NCBI GenBank assembly: GCA_024695935.1 | Contig: JAILHH010000011.1 | Coordinates: forward strand, 1-64,000 | Origin: Acetatifactor sp. | Lineage (GTDB): Bacteria; Bacillota; Clostridia; Lachnospirales; Lachnospiraceae | Direction: 5' to 3' | DNA: 64,000 nucleotides | In this document: one piece after another, positions 17,096 to 25,970 of the stretch | How positions within the stretch are numbered: the stretch's first letter is position 1 | Layout: every line of letters starts with the position of its first letter | Program-made: the position numbers and the translations under genes | Notes under the pieces: model-generated | Told to the model about the DNA's origin: nothing | The model's database searches: none | What the model saw: only the letters and a program-made list of their open reading frames with translations

Positions 17096-17641
17096 ATGGG
17101 CAAAGAAGCGTACGAGATAACAGGAACGGTTGACAAAAAGCTAATGGTCGATCAGGTCAGAAAGGCAGCAAGACAATTTGCCATGCAGTATTTTCATTTC
17201 TGCAAAACATTGTATGAGAGATTCGGACTTGAGACGGCAAAGGATCTGGTGAGACAGACAGTGTTTGAACTTGCGGTGGACAGATCCGACAGGATCAGAG
17301 AAAAATCTCTGGCAAACGGCAGAAAAGCCGACAGCGTGGAGGACTTCATGGCAGATATCGATCTTCCCTTTGAGGGATGGATAAAAGAGTGGGGCGAAGA
17401 TCATTGCCCATACGCAGTGATTTGGCGAGGTTATATAAAGGATTACCCCTGGTTCAAAGAATTCGCATTGTACTACTGTGATGTGATCGATACCACGACG
17501 ATCGAGAATTTCAGCAAACATCTATCCCACAGGATCACGGGAAATGTGATCTCAGAGGGAACCAAGTGTACCAGAGAGTACTTCGAAAGCGATTTTGTAA
17601 AGAAAGGAGGATATACATATGGCAGCAAGAGGGCAGATTAA
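17096..17641 (+). CDS. L-2-amino-thiazoline-4-carboxylic acid (ATC) hydrolase-family protein
   Basis: This 181-aa protein resembles the ATC hydrolase family, named for the Pseudomonas enzyme that opens L-2-amino-thiazoline-4-carboxylate to S-carbamoyl-cysteine on the way to L-cysteine. Visible hallmarks are an N-terminal helical region (about 20-75) and a middle part with GWIKEWGEDHCPYAVIWRGYIKD (split here by length rules: GWIKEWGEDHCPYAV then IWRGYIKD). A C-terminal ITGNVISEGTKCTREYFE segment completes it. Many family members have unproven substrates. A sulfur role is supported here by the Cys-rich leader upstream and the SsuABC-type importer downstream. GGGAGAGAGG precedes ATG 17096. Its 3' end overlaps the permease gene by 23 nt, indicating translational coupling. 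Confidence 0.7.
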   Translation: MGKEAYEITGTVDKKLMVDQVRKAARQFAMQYFHFCKTLYERFGLETAKDLVRQTVFELAVDRSDRIREKSLANGRKADSVEDFMADIDLPFEGWIKEWGEDHCPYAVIWRGYIKDYPWFKEFALYYCDVIDTTTIENFSKHLSHRITGNVISEGTKCTREYFESDFVKKGGYTYGSKRAD

Positions 17642-18416
17642 AAAGAAAAAGTTCACTTTCATAAACGCATTACAGCTGGTAGCGATCATAGTGCTTCTCG
17701 CTTACATCCAATACGCAGTGGACGCGGGCAGGATCAGCAAGATCTTCATAGCAAGCCCAAAGATGATTGTTGAAGAAGCGATAAAGATAATCAGCAAAGG
17801 AATCCTGTGGCCTCATTTGGTACTCACTTTACAGGAACTGGTTGTGGGTTATCTGCTGGCGGCGGCTGTGGGAGTTGTGGTCGCCCTGACCTGGATACTC
17901 TTCCCTAAACTTGAGGAATTCATGGACCTGTTTTGTTCAGCTATAATGGCTGTTCCCAAGACAGCGATCCTGCCGCTTTTGATCCTGTGGTTTGGAATCG
18001 GATTTAAGTCAAAGATCGTGCTGATATTTTTGTTCACGGTTTTCCAGATTCTGTACAACACAGTGACGGGAGCAAAGCAGACGGATGTGAAATTCATAAA
18101 AGTGGCAAAGGTATTCAAGGCAAACAGATTCCAACTGGTATTCGACATAATGATACCTGCTGCTATCCCATCCATGTTCAACGGATTAAAGCTTGCGGCT
18201 GCCACAGCTCTTACCGGCGTGGTCTTCTCGGAGATGCAGTCAGCCAAAGGCGGTTTGGGATTTTTGTTGTCAGAGGCACAGCAGCTGTTAAACTCAGCCA
18301 GAATGTTCTTCATCATAGTGCTTGTAACGGTTGTGTCGGTGCTGTTCGTAAGGCTCATCGCTCTTATCGAATATTCTATATGCCATAAATGGCAACAAAA
18401 AGTACCCCATATTTAA
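17619..18416 (+). CDS. ABC importer permease, SsuC/TauC-like
   Basis: This 265-aa inner-membrane permease belongs to the nitrate/sulfonate/taurine importer class. About six hydrophobic helices are visible, and the EAA-type loop contacting the ATPase lies around residues 150-185 (KVAKVFKANRFQLVFDIMIPAAIPSMFNGLKLA). That loop is quoted in two parts elsewhere in the family as VFKANR and IPAAIPSMFNGLK. AAAGGAGG lies just before ATG 17619 inside the end of the preceding gene. It works with the binding lipoprotein and ATPase below. Substrate by class would be an organic sulfur compound. Confidence 0.88.
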   Translation: MAARGQIKKKKFTFINALQLVAIIVLLAYIQYAVDAGRISKIFIASPKMIVEEAIKIISKGILWPHLVLTLQELVVGYLLAAAVGVVVALTWILFPKLEEFMDLFCSAIMAVPKTAILPLLILWFGIGFKSKIVLIFLFTVFQILYNTVTGAKQTDVKFIKVAKVFKANRFQLVFDIMIPAAIPSMFNGLKLAAATALTGVVFSEMQSAKGGLGFLLSEAQQLLNSARMFFIIVLVTVVSVLFVRLIALIEYSICHKWQQKVPHI

Positions 18417-18503
18417 AATACGGGTACAAACAAAAACAGAAAAATTTAAAAGGCATTAGTTAAGGATTTTAGCTAAATAAACAAAAAGAAAAGGGAGAAA
18501 GAA

Positions 18504-19556
18504 ATGAAAAAGAATCTATTAAGTTTATTACTTGTTTTAACACTTGTAGCGAGTGTGTTTGCAGGATGCGGTAAAAAGAGCGCATCTACAGATGTATCCG
18601 ATGAGGTTGCAGCTACAACAGCGGCAGATGATGACGGTCTTGTGACTATCAATGCATGCTTTGCAACAGGTATGACAGGCGCAGTTAACAACTTCGCTAT
18701 CGAAAAAGGCCTCTATGAAAAAGAGGGACTTAAGTTCAACACAATTCAGTGGTCATCAAACGATGAAGTATTATCACTTATAACCAGAGGTGAGATCGAT
18801 GTGGCAGACGGTGATCCCAGTTCATACATCCCCGGCATCGCAAACGGTGTTGAGGCAAAGCTTGTAGGAAATATGTGGAGATATTCAGGATGCTATTGGC
18901 TTATCGCAAACAATGATATCAAGACCATCGCAGACCTCAAGGGCAAGAAGATCGGTACAGCCGGTGCCGCAGGCGGAATGAAGCTTTCCGTATTAAAGAT
19001 GCTTGAAGCAGAAGGACTCGGTGAGAGCGATGCCGAGCTTATTGCAAACGGCGTATATCAGGGAGCATATGCAACACTTACATCCGGAGAGGTTGATGCA
19101 ACCATCATCCACAACCCTTATGCAGCACTTGCTGAGGCAGAGGGCACAGGACACATCCTTGGAAGAGCATGGGACTACATTCCCGATTACTACACAGGTA
19201 CAATCATCGCATCAAACAAGATCATCAACGGAGATCCTGAGAAATTACAGAAATTTGTGACAGCATATTACAAGGTTCATGAGGAAGTTAAAAACGAATA
19301 TTTCGATGAATTTGTTACATGGGCATCAGAGCAGATGAACACAGAGGAAGACGTAATGAGAAAAGCCATTGAGTCAGAGATCGATGTATGGCTTGACTAC
19401 CCCGTTATCCCTGTTGACAGAGTAAACAAGACAGTTGACATCTTACATCAGTATGGATGGCTTGATGAAAACGTAACAGCAGACGGAACCTATGACAACA
19501 CATTCGCATTAAAGGCAGCGGAGGATCTGGGTCTTAAGGATCCTTATCAGAAATAA
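18504..19556 (+). CDS. ABC importer substrate-binding lipoprotein, SsuA/NMT1-like
   Basis: This 350-aa extracellular binding protein is tethered as a lipoprotein. The signal peptide ends in the lipobox VFAGC with Cys22. The two-lobed fold has features of the sulfonate/nitrate/thiamine-precursor class: GLYEKEGLKFNTIQWSS early, then LKGKKIGTAGAAGGMKLSVL, and DATIIHNPYAAL. It presents substrate to the adjacent permease. It lies 87 nt after the permease gene with its own GGGAGAAAG site. The exact ligand is unknown; the operon suggests a thioether, thiazoline or acylated cysteine derivative. Confidence 0.88.
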   Translation: MKKNLLSLLLVLTLVASVFAGCGKKSASTDVSDEVAATTAADDDGLVTINACFATGMTGAVNNFAIEKGLYEKEGLKFNTIQWSSNDEVLSLITRGEIDVADGDPSSYIPGIANGVEAKLVGNMWRYSGCYWLIANNDIKTIADLKGKKIGTAGAAGGMKLSVLKMLEAEGLGESDAELIANGVYQGAYATLTSGEVDATIIHNPYAALAEAEGTGHILGRAWDYIPDYYTGTIIASNKIINGDPEKLQKFVTAYYKVHEEVKNEYFDEFVTWASEQMNTEEDVMRKAIESEIDVWLDYPVIPVDRVNKTVDILHQYGWLDENVTADGTYDNTFALKAAEDLGLKDPYQK

Positions 19557-19580
19557 TAAAGGCATTTAGGAGGAAAAGAC

Positions 19581-20360
19581 ATGCCAACGATCAAAGCAAA
19601 TAACGTAGAAAAATATTACAGAAGCAATGATGGCGAACTGGTGCACGCTTTAAAGGATGTGACACTGGAAATAAAGGATGGGGAGTTTGTGGCAATCGTT
19701 GGCCCCTCCGGATGCGGAAAGAGTACCTTTCTGGAGATCGTGGCAGGTCTTTTGCCATTGAACGGCGGCGAAGTTTACCTTGACAATGAAAAGATAACCG
19801 ACACCGACAGAAACATCGGCGTGGTATTTCAGGATGCATCCCTGTTTCCATGGAGGACCATCAAGAAAAATATCGCTTTTGGAATGGAGATCGCAAAGGT
19901 TCCAAAACAAGAGCAGGAAAAGCGCCTGGACCACTACATTGAACTCATGAATCTGAAGGGATTTGAAAACAAATTCCCTTCACAGCTTTCCGGAGGAATG
20001 AAGCAAAGAGCCGGAATCGCCAGGACTCTGGTGATGGATCCAAAGGTAATCCTCATGGACGAGCCATTTTCAGCGGTGGATCACCTTACCAGATGCACCC
20101 TGCAGGATGAACTCTTAAAACTCAGAGAAAAAGAGAAAAAGACGATCCTCTTTGTGACACATGATATCAACGAAGCAGTATACCTGGCAGACAGAGTAAT
20201 ACTTTTAAGTCCCCGCCCTTCCGTGATCCAGGAAGAATATGTTATAAAAGCGGATTACCCCAGAAACAGAGATGACGAATATCTGGCGCATGTGGCATCA
20301 AAGATCATGAAGGATATCGTAAAAGGTTCCAAGCAGGATACCATCGAATATTACATTTAA
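19581..20360 (+). CDS. ABC importer ATPase, SsuB/TauB-like
   Basis: This 259-aa cytoplasmic ATPase powers the importer. Walker A GPSGCGKST is near residue 38, Q-loop VVFQDASLFPW follows, the signature is LSGGMKQRAGIART, and Walker B is VILMDEPFSAVDHLTR with the switch histidine in FVTHDINEA. Length and motifs match the SsuB/TauB group. It lies 24 nt after the binding-protein gene and 21 nt before the nitroreductase gene. Confidence 0.93.
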   Translation: MPTIKANNVEKYYRSNDGELVHALKDVTLEIKDGEFVAIVGPSGCGKSTFLEIVAGLLPLNGGEVYLDNEKITDTDRNIGVVFQDASLFPWRTIKKNIAFGMEIAKVPKQEQEKRLDHYIELMNLKGFENKFPSQLSGGMKQRAGIARTLVMDPKVILMDEPFSAVDHLTRCTLQDELLKLREKEKKTILFVTHDINEAVYLADRVILLSPRPSVIQEEYVIKADYPRNRDDEYLAHVASKIMKDIVKGSKQDTIEYYI

Positions 20361-20381
20361 AGATGAGAAAGGAGCATATAT

Positions 20382-21266
20382 ATGGGCAGCATAGACACAA
20401 GCATGGACTATCTTCCAAAGGAAGAAGTCATGGCAATTTGGAACAGAAACGTAGCGCTTACGGATGAAGAGCTTCTTGCCATGGATGAAGTTGAATTCAG
20501 AGCAAGAGTAAGAGAGAGAAGTCATCATACACTGGAGATCCAGATGTATCATGCACAGCACAGAAATAAAAAACTTTCCGAAAAACAGGCAGATTACACA
20601 AAGAGACTTTTGGGCCTTTGGGAAAAGAGAGGCTTGTCAAAAGATCTTCCGGAATATAAATACGCATCATTTCTGGTTGAATCCGCAGACAAGCTTGCAA
20701 GGGGAGAGGCGGTTGACCTGACTCCTTACAAGCCCACCCCCGTCACAAAGGAGATGGAGGACAATTTCTTTACCATCTTAAAAGAGAGAAGATCCGTCAG
20801 AGAGTTCACCGATCAGGATGTGCCTGATGAGATCATTGAAAAAGTCCTGGATGCAGGCCTTTGGGCAGCCCACGGGTGCAACGTACAGTCCATAAAGTAT
20901 GTGATCGTAAGAGAAAAAAATGAGCCGGGACTTTTCAGAGGAAGTGACGTGCCGGGAGGCCCCATTCATTTAGTTATCTGCCAGGATATGAGATGCTACA
21001 GAGCAAACTCATTTACCCCGAGACGTAATCAGCTCCTGGATGCAGGCGCAGCAGGCCAAAATATCGTTCTTGCGGCTCACGCTGCAGGACTTGAAGGCGT
21101 ATGGCTCACATTCCCCAACGAAGAGTTCTGCGACAGATTAAGAGAAAAGTTTAACCTTCCCGAATACATTCGCCTGGTAACATATGTGGATGTGGGATAC
21201 GGTGCCCAGACACCTCACCCTCCCCTCAGATGGGATGTAAAGGATACGATCCTGGGCAGATTCTAA
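20382..21266 (+). CDS. Nitroreductase-family flavoprotein
   Basis: This 294-aa protein has a nitroreductase-like FMN domain in its C-terminal two thirds: ERRSVREFTDQDVPDEIIEKVLDAGLW style start near residue 128, then GAAGQNIVLAAHAAGLEGVW and a closing segment before 294. About 120 N-terminal residues precede it and form a helical extension not usual for small nitroreductases. Members reduce nitro groups, quinones or enones, and some open or oxidise heterocycles. In this operon a redox step on an imported sulfur compound is plausible but unproven. Confidence 0.82.
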   Translation: MGSIDTSMDYLPKEEVMAIWNRNVALTDEELLAMDEVEFRARVRERSHHTLEIQMYHAQHRNKKLSEKQADYTKRLLGLWEKRGLSKDLPEYKYASFLVESADKLARGEAVDLTPYKPTPVTKEMEDNFFTILKERRSVREFTDQDVPDEIIEKVLDAGLWAAHGCNVQSIKYVIVREKNEPGLFRGSDVPGGPIHLVICQDMRCYRANSFTPRRNQLLDAGAAGQNIVLAAHAAGLEGVWLTFPNEEFCDRLREKFNLPEYIRLVTYVDVGYGAQTPHPPLRWDVKDTILGRF

Positions 21267-21277
21267 GGAGGATCATG

Positions 21278-21973
21278 ATGAACATCATTATCGCGGGAGG
21301 AAGCAGAGGCATCGGCAAAGCCATAGCCGGAGTGCTTGCGGAAAACGGTAACAAAGTGCTGATAACAGGCCGAAATATTGAGTCTTTAATAAATGCACAA
21401 AAAGAGATCGGAAGCAATATATCCATATTTGATGCCGATATCAACGACGTAAAAAGAGTTGACGAACTGGCAAATTTTGTGGGAAATACTTTTGTTCCGG
21501 ACGTGCTCATATTGTCGGCGGCACAGTTCCCAAAGCCTGAGACAGCCAGAAGCGTGGTGGATGCAGATGCAGAGGAACTTTCAGGCATAATTAATACAAA
21601 TGTGGTTTCCAACTACAGACTGGTCAAAAAGTTACTGCCATTTTTAAAAAAGAGCCAAAACCCCAGGATAATAGTCATCGGCTCCACCGCAGGTGTGAGA
21701 ACCGACAATGGCGGCGTATACGGCATCTCAAAGGCGGCACTTATAAATTACGTTTACAATCTCAGGGCGGAACTCAAAAAGGAAAACATCGGCGTTTCAC
21801 TGATAAATCCCGGTGCAACCTTTACCGAGACCAGAAGAAAGAAAAGCCCCGAGGACGACAGTCTTTTGGAGAGCAAAGATTTCGGAATACTGGTAAATGC
21901 CTTACTGAACATGTCCCATCAGGCAGTTCTGGAGAGGGTAGATATCAGACCACTTGCGGGAGATACATATTAA
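21278..21973 (+). CDS. Short-chain dehydrogenase/reductase
   Basis: This 231-aa SDR uses NAD(P)H. The Rossmann motif GGSRGIG lies at the N-terminus, followed by ILSAAQ (the NNAG-like element), a Ser in VIGSTAG, and catalytic YGISK. It ends the oxidoreductase pair begun by the nitroreductase gene. Starts at 21275 and 21278 are both possible; 21278 gives better spacing (6 nt) from AAGGAGG at 21265-21271. The substrate is not predictable from sequence. Confidence 0.85.
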   Translation: MNIIIAGGSRGIGKAIAGVLAENGNKVLITGRNIESLINAQKEIGSNISIFDADINDVKRVDELANFVGNTFVPDVLILSAAQFPKPETARSVVDADAEELSGIINTNVVSNYRLVKKLLPFLKKSQNPRIIVIGSTAGVRTDNGGVYGISKAALINYVYNLRAELKKENIGVSLINPGATFTETRRKKSPEDDSLLESKDFGILVNALLNMSHQAVLERVDIRPLAGDTY

Positions 21974-21994
21974 TCCGCGGATAGGAGCAAAAAA

Positions 21995-23326
21995 ATGGAC
22001 GCAGTAGAAGAAAAGATCATAAAGATCATAGATGAGCACAGAGAGGAACTTCTAAGCTTCGGACGTGACATTTACGACCATGCCGAGCTTGGCTACAAGG
22101 AGTTTCGCACCGCAGGCAAATTTGCGGAATACACCGAAAAACTCGGGCTTCGTACTACCACAGGACATGCGGTGACTGGTGTAAAGGCATATTTAAACGA
22201 GGATAAAAAAGAAAACGCAAGCCTTGCCCTTATCGGGGAACTGGACGCCTTGAGAATCCCAAACCATCCTCATTTTAACGAGGAGAGCACCGGCGCTCAC
22301 TGCTGCGGTCACCATGCCCAACTGACGGGAATACTGGGTGCGGCAATTGCGCTTTCCGACCCTGAGATCGCAAAAAATATCGACGGACAGGTGGTATTTT
22401 TTGCAGTACCTGCGGAGGAGTACGGGGAGATAGAATTCAAAAACCGCTTAAAAAACGAAGGCAAGATCAAATACGGCGGAGGAAAATGCGAGCTTATCCG
22501 TATAGGAGCCTTTGACGATATCGACCTGTCAATTGCTCACCACAGCGTAAACGGTGACAAGATCAGCTTTTCCCAGAGCACAAACAACGGATTTGTGAGC
22601 AAGGTCATAAAGGTTCACGGAAAGGCTTCCCATGCAGCCGGTGCGCCTCAGGATGGAATAAATGCACTTAATGCCGCATCCCTTGGACTTGCTGCCCTTG
22701 GATATCACAGAGAGACATTCAAGGATACGGACCACGTAAGGATCCACCCGATCCTCACAAAGGGAGGGGACCTGGTAAACGTTATCCCTGAGGAAGCCGT
22801 AATCGAGACACTTGTAAGAGCCGCAAACAATGAAGCAATACTTGACGCGGCAAAGAAAACCGACAGAGCCTTCTTTGCAGGCGGCGCAGCTCTTGGAGCA
22901 ACCGTTGAGATAGAGACCATGCCCGGATACCTTCCCACACTTCCAAATCCCATTGAGGAGGAACTGGTGGAGGCGGCAAAAATTGCAGGAGGGGACAAGT
23001 ACGCTGTTGAAGTACTTGACAATGCAGGCGATTTCTCGGGCGGTTCCACTGACGTGGGAGATCTGCAGCACATAATGCCGGTTTACACATTTAACACCGG
23101 TGGCATCACGGGAAAGTTTCACGGAGCTGATTTTGACATTGCCGATGAAGAGCTTACATATATTGAAACAGCAAAGGTTTTTGCCCTTGGCGCCTACAGG
23201 TTTTTGCGAGACAATGCAAAACTTTCAAAAAAGATCGTATCGGAATACGAACCGAAACTAAATAAAGAAAGCTACACACAACTTTTGGACTCCTATATAA
23301 ACACGGAGATCAGAAAGTTTGATTGA
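21995..23326 (+). CDS. M20-family amidohydrolase (AbgA/AbgB or N-acyl-amino-acid type)
   Basis: This 443-aa metallo-amidohydrolase probably removes an acyl or aminoacyl group from an amino-acid conjugate. The metal site is marked by GELDALRIP, GAHCCGHHAQ (about residues 100-109, bridging Cys/His) and VPAEEYGEI. The lid domain has VHGKASHAAGAPQDGINAL. This arrangement resembles IAA-amino acid hydrolases and p-aminobenzoyl-glutamate hydrolases. In context it could release a cysteine conjugate that the PLP lyases downstream then cleave. AGGAG precedes ATG 21995. Confidence 0.87.
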   Translation: MDAVEEKIIKIIDEHREELLSFGRDIYDHAELGYKEFRTAGKFAEYTEKLGLRTTTGHAVTGVKAYLNEDKKENASLALIGELDALRIPNHPHFNEESTGAHCCGHHAQLTGILGAAIALSDPEIAKNIDGQVVFFAVPAEEYGEIEFKNRLKNEGKIKYGGGKCELIRIGAFDDIDLSIAHHSVNGDKISFSQSTNNGFVSKVIKVHGKASHAAGAPQDGINALNAASLGLAALGYHRETFKDTDHVRIHPILTKGGDLVNVIPEEAVIETLVRAANNEAILDAAKKTDRAFFAGGAALGATVEIETMPGYLPTLPNPIEEELVEAAKIAGGDKYAVEVLDNAGDFSGGSTDVGDLQHIMPVYTFNTGGITGKFHGADFDIADEELTYIETAKVFALGAYRFLRDNAKLSKKIVSEYEPKLNKESYTQLLDSYINTEIRKFD

Positions 23327-23346
23327 GTGCTTTCGAAGGAGAAGAA

Positions 23347-24492
23347 ATGGAAATAGAATCAAAATGTTTGCACTTAGCCAAAAAAACAAATGCTGAGCAG
23401 ATGGACAGATCGGGAGCATTAAGCTTCCCCATATATCAATCTGCAACATTTGGACACAGAGGACTTGGAGAGTCCACAGGATATGATTACACCAGAATGC
23501 AGAATCCCACCAGGGAGCATCTGGAAAACACCATAAAAGAGCTGGAAAACGGAATCGATGCGGTAGCTTTTTCAAGCGGAATGGCGGCTATTGGAGCGGT
23601 CATGGAGCTGTTTTCCGCAGGTGATGCAATCATAGCCGATATGGACCTGTATGGCGGAAGCGTCAGACTTTTTGAGAATATTTCGAGAAAAAACGGAGTT
23701 GCGGTAATGCAGCTTGATGTCAACAAACAGGATGTGGAGGCTGCTATCACCACTGCCACAAAGGCTGTTTACATTGAGACTCCCACAAATCCCATGATGA
23801 GAGTCATCGATATTAAAAAACTGGCAGACCTTGCTCACAGACATGGATTACTTCTTATCGTGGACAATACATTTCTATCCCCCTATTTTCAGAATCCTCT
23901 GGATCTGGGGGCGGATATTGTGATCCACAGCGGTACCAAATTTCTGTCCGGACACCACGATACAATATGCGGTTTTGTGGTTGTAAAAGATGAGAAACTG
24001 GCGGACAAAATGAGATTTATATTAAAGACCACCGGTGCAGGTTTGTCACCCTTTGACAGCTGGCTGGTAGTCCGCGGTATAAAGACTCTGTCAGTCAGAA
24101 TGGAAAAAGAGGCGGAAAACGCCATGGAACTTGCAAAGTGGCTTAAAGAACAGAAAAAAGTAAAGAAAGTGCTTTACCCGGGACTGCCTGAGCACGAAGG
24201 ATTTGAAGTGATGAAAAACCAGTCAAGAGGCTTTGGCGCCATGCTGACATTTGTGGTTGATTCAAAGGAGACGGCCGTGAAACTCCTTGAAAAAGTGGAA
24301 CTCATCACTTTTGCAGAGAGCCTTGGAGGATGTGAAACACTCGTTACATACCCCATTACCCAGACACATCCCGATCTGTCAAAAGAGCAGCTTGACAGAT
24401 GCGGAATAACGGACTGTTTGCTAAGACTTTCCGTGGGGCTGGAAAATGTGGAGGATTTGAAAAAGGATCTGTCACAGGCATTGGAGGATTAG
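23347..24492 (+). CDS. Cystathionine gamma-synthase/lyase-family PLP enzyme
   Basis: This 381-aa PLP enzyme of the Cys/Met metabolism family cleaves or forms C-S bonds. Visible motifs are YDYTRMQNPTREHLE, FSSGMAAI for cofactor phosphate binding, ETPTNPMMRVIDI, and the PLP lysine in HSGTKFLSGHHD. The family cannot be split into cystathionine gamma-synthase, gamma-lyase or methionine gamma-lyase by eye. Position after an amidohydrolase and before a MalY-type lyase favours a catabolic lyase role. The start at 23347 has GAAGGAG five bases upstream; the frame extends further upstream into the M20 stop region without support. Confidence 0.88.
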   Translation: MEIESKCLHLAKKTNAEQMDRSGALSFPIYQSATFGHRGLGESTGYDYTRMQNPTREHLENTIKELENGIDAVAFSSGMAAIGAVMELFSAGDAIIADMDLYGGSVRLFENISRKNGVAVMQLDVNKQDVEAAITTATKAVYIETPTNPMMRVIDIKKLADLAHRHGLLLIVDNTFLSPYFQNPLDLGADIVIHSGTKFLSGHHDTICGFVVVKDEKLADKMRFILKTTGAGLSPFDSWLVVRGIKTLSVRMEKEAENAMELAKWLKEQKKVKKVLYPGLPEHEGFEVMKNQSRGFGAMLTFVVDSKETAVKLLEKVELITFAESLGGCETLVTYPITQTHPDLSKEQLDRCGITDCLLRLSVGLENVEDLKKDLSQALED

Positions 24493-24494
24493 AG

Positions 24495-25667
24495 ATGGAA
24501 AGGAATTTGAGATTTGACGAATATGTGGATCGTCGAAACACAAAATCGCTAAAATATGATTTTGCTGCAGAGAGAGGAGCCACAAAAGAAGCTCTTCCCA
24601 TGTGGGTGGCAGACATGGATTTCAAGACCAGCTCATATGTCATCGATGCACTTAAACAGACCGCAGAACATGGGATCTTTGGCTACAGCGAGAGAGATAA
24701 CTCATTTACGGAAGCCCTTGTGGATTGGGAGAAAAGACGCCATGGGTACGATATTAAACCGGAATGGATCATCAATACACCCGGAATCGTGTTTGCCCTT
24801 GCCACAGCGGTTAAAGCCTTTACAAAAGAAGGCGATGCCGTCATCATACAGCAACCCGTTTATTACCCCTTCTCAGAAGTTATAGTGGATAATGACAGGC
24901 GTCTTATCAGTTCCGACTTGGTGCTCAATGAAGAAACCCATTCTTACGAGATAGACTTTGCGGATTTTGAGAAAAAAGTAAAAGAAGAAAAAGTGAAACT
25001 GTTCTTTTTATGCAATCCTCATAATCCCACGGGAAGAGTCTGGACAAAGGAGGAACTGATAAAGCTTGGTGACATCTGCGTGGAAAACGGAGTCATAATA
25101 GTAAGCGATGAGATCCACAGAGATTTTGTTTTTGAGGGTAAACATATTGAATTCACTACCTTGAAAAAAGAGTATGAGTGGCAGACCATCGTATGTACAT
25201 CTCCTTCAAAGACCTTTAACCTGGCAGGGCTTCAGATCAGTAACATCTACATACCAAACCCTGTCCTTAGAAAAAAGGTAAAGTATCAAATCGCCGCAAG
25301 CGGTTACAGTCAGGTGGGAGTTATGGGACTTGTGGCATGCGAGGCCGCATACCGAAACGGTGATGAATGGCTTGAGGGCGTATTAAAATACCTGAAAGAG
25401 AACAGGGAGTATCTGGAGAAGAGGATAACCGGGGAATTTCCAAAGATAAAGTTGATCAGACAGGAGGGAACTTATCTTTCCTGGCTTGACTTTAGAGAGT
25501 ACGGTCAAAGCGGAGCAGAACTAAAAAAACGCCTGCTTACAGAAGCCGGACTTTGGTTTGACGGAGGTGAAATGTTCGGAAAGACCGGAGACGGCTTTGA
25601 GAGAGTAAACATCGCTTGCCCCAGAAAGACCCTTGAGGAAGCACTTAACAGATTAAAGAGATTATAA
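24495..25667 (+). CDS. malY: MalY/PatB-type cystathionine beta-lyase
   Basis: This 390-aa fold-type I PLP enzyme of the MalY/PatB group cleaves C-S beta bonds of cystathionine or S-substituted cysteines to thiol, pyruvate and ammonia. LPMWVADMDF is the group's N-terminal signature, FLCNPHNPTGRVW binds substrate, VSDEIHRDF follows, and PLP Lys is in SPSKTFNLAGLQ. GGAGG overlapping the end of the preceding gene serves ATG 24495, just after its stop. It is the last gene of the sulfur operon. Its final 96 bp plus 26 bp downstream are repeated at 30159-30280, marking the boundary of the inserted island. Confidence 0.9.
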   Translation: MERNLRFDEYVDRRNTKSLKYDFAAERGATKEALPMWVADMDFKTSSYVIDALKQTAEHGIFGYSERDNSFTEALVDWEKRRHGYDIKPEWIINTPGIVFALATAVKAFTKEGDAVIIQQPVYYPFSEVIVDNDRRLISSDLVLNEETHSYEIDFADFEKKVKEEKVKLFFLCNPHNPTGRVWTKEELIKLGDICVENGVIIVSDEIHRDFVFEGKHIEFTTLKKEYEWQTIVCTSPSKTFNLAGLQISNIYIPNPVLRKKVKYQIAASGYSQVGVMGLVACEAAYRNGDEWLEGVLKYLKENREYLEKRITGEFPKIKLIRQEGTYLSWLDFREYGQSGAELKKRLLTEAGLWFDGGEMFGKTGDGFERVNIACPRKTLEEALNRLKRL

Positions 25668-25693
25668 ATTGCACCGCATGGTGTACATAATAT
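25572..25693 (+). repeat. 122-bp direct repeat, left copy (3' end of malY)
   Basis: This stretch holds the last 31 malY codons, the stop and 26 bp downstream. The same sequence occurs in the same orientation at 30159-30280, with one mismatch (G25676 versus A30263). The copies are offset by 4587 bp and flank the RiPP island. Confidence 0.97.
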
Positions 25694-25722
25694 GAATAAA
25701 AGAGCATAAATATCGGATTTGA

Positions 25723-25914
25723 AAAAATCTGAGTTTATTTATAGGACGTGATACGTTTTATACCGACTGCAGAGTGCAGAACGATATTTCCGGCTATACA
25801 GAGAAGAGGGTGATATTCCATAGTGGAGAGAAAAAACCTTTATCTATAGAAATAATGCCAGAAGAAGATATCCGGTATTGTTTTTTGGCATATCGACAAT
25901 TTCTTGTAGCATAG
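25723..25914 (+). pseudogene. Possible gene remnant at the island edge
   Basis: An open frame without a convincing start codon runs from 25723 to TAG 25912-25914. Its translation is protein-like and well mixed (for example GRDTFYTDCRVQND and LSIEIMPEEDIRY), but I recognise no family. It starts just inside the left repeat and is on the opposite strand from the RiPP genes. It may be the truncated tail of a gene that arrived with or was cut by the island, or simply a chance frame of 63 codons. Confidence 0.25.
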
Positions 25915-25932
25915 ATCAGGGTATTTCGGAAA

Positions 25933-25970
25933 AACAAAGTGCGTAAAAGTGGTCTTTTACGTACTTTGTT
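25933..25970 (-). terminator. Terminator of the RiPP operon
   Basis: A 16-bp stem with one G-T pair and a 4-nt loop spans 25934-25969. On the minus strand its first arm includes the last codons and stop of the second radical SAM gene, and a T run follows. It marks the end of the minus-strand operon. Confidence 0.85.

Noticed and set aside
22529-23122. Antisense frames over the M20 amidohydrolase gene
   Set aside because: Several overlapping minus-strand frames exist, but the plus-strand enzyme has clear metal-site motifs and operon context.
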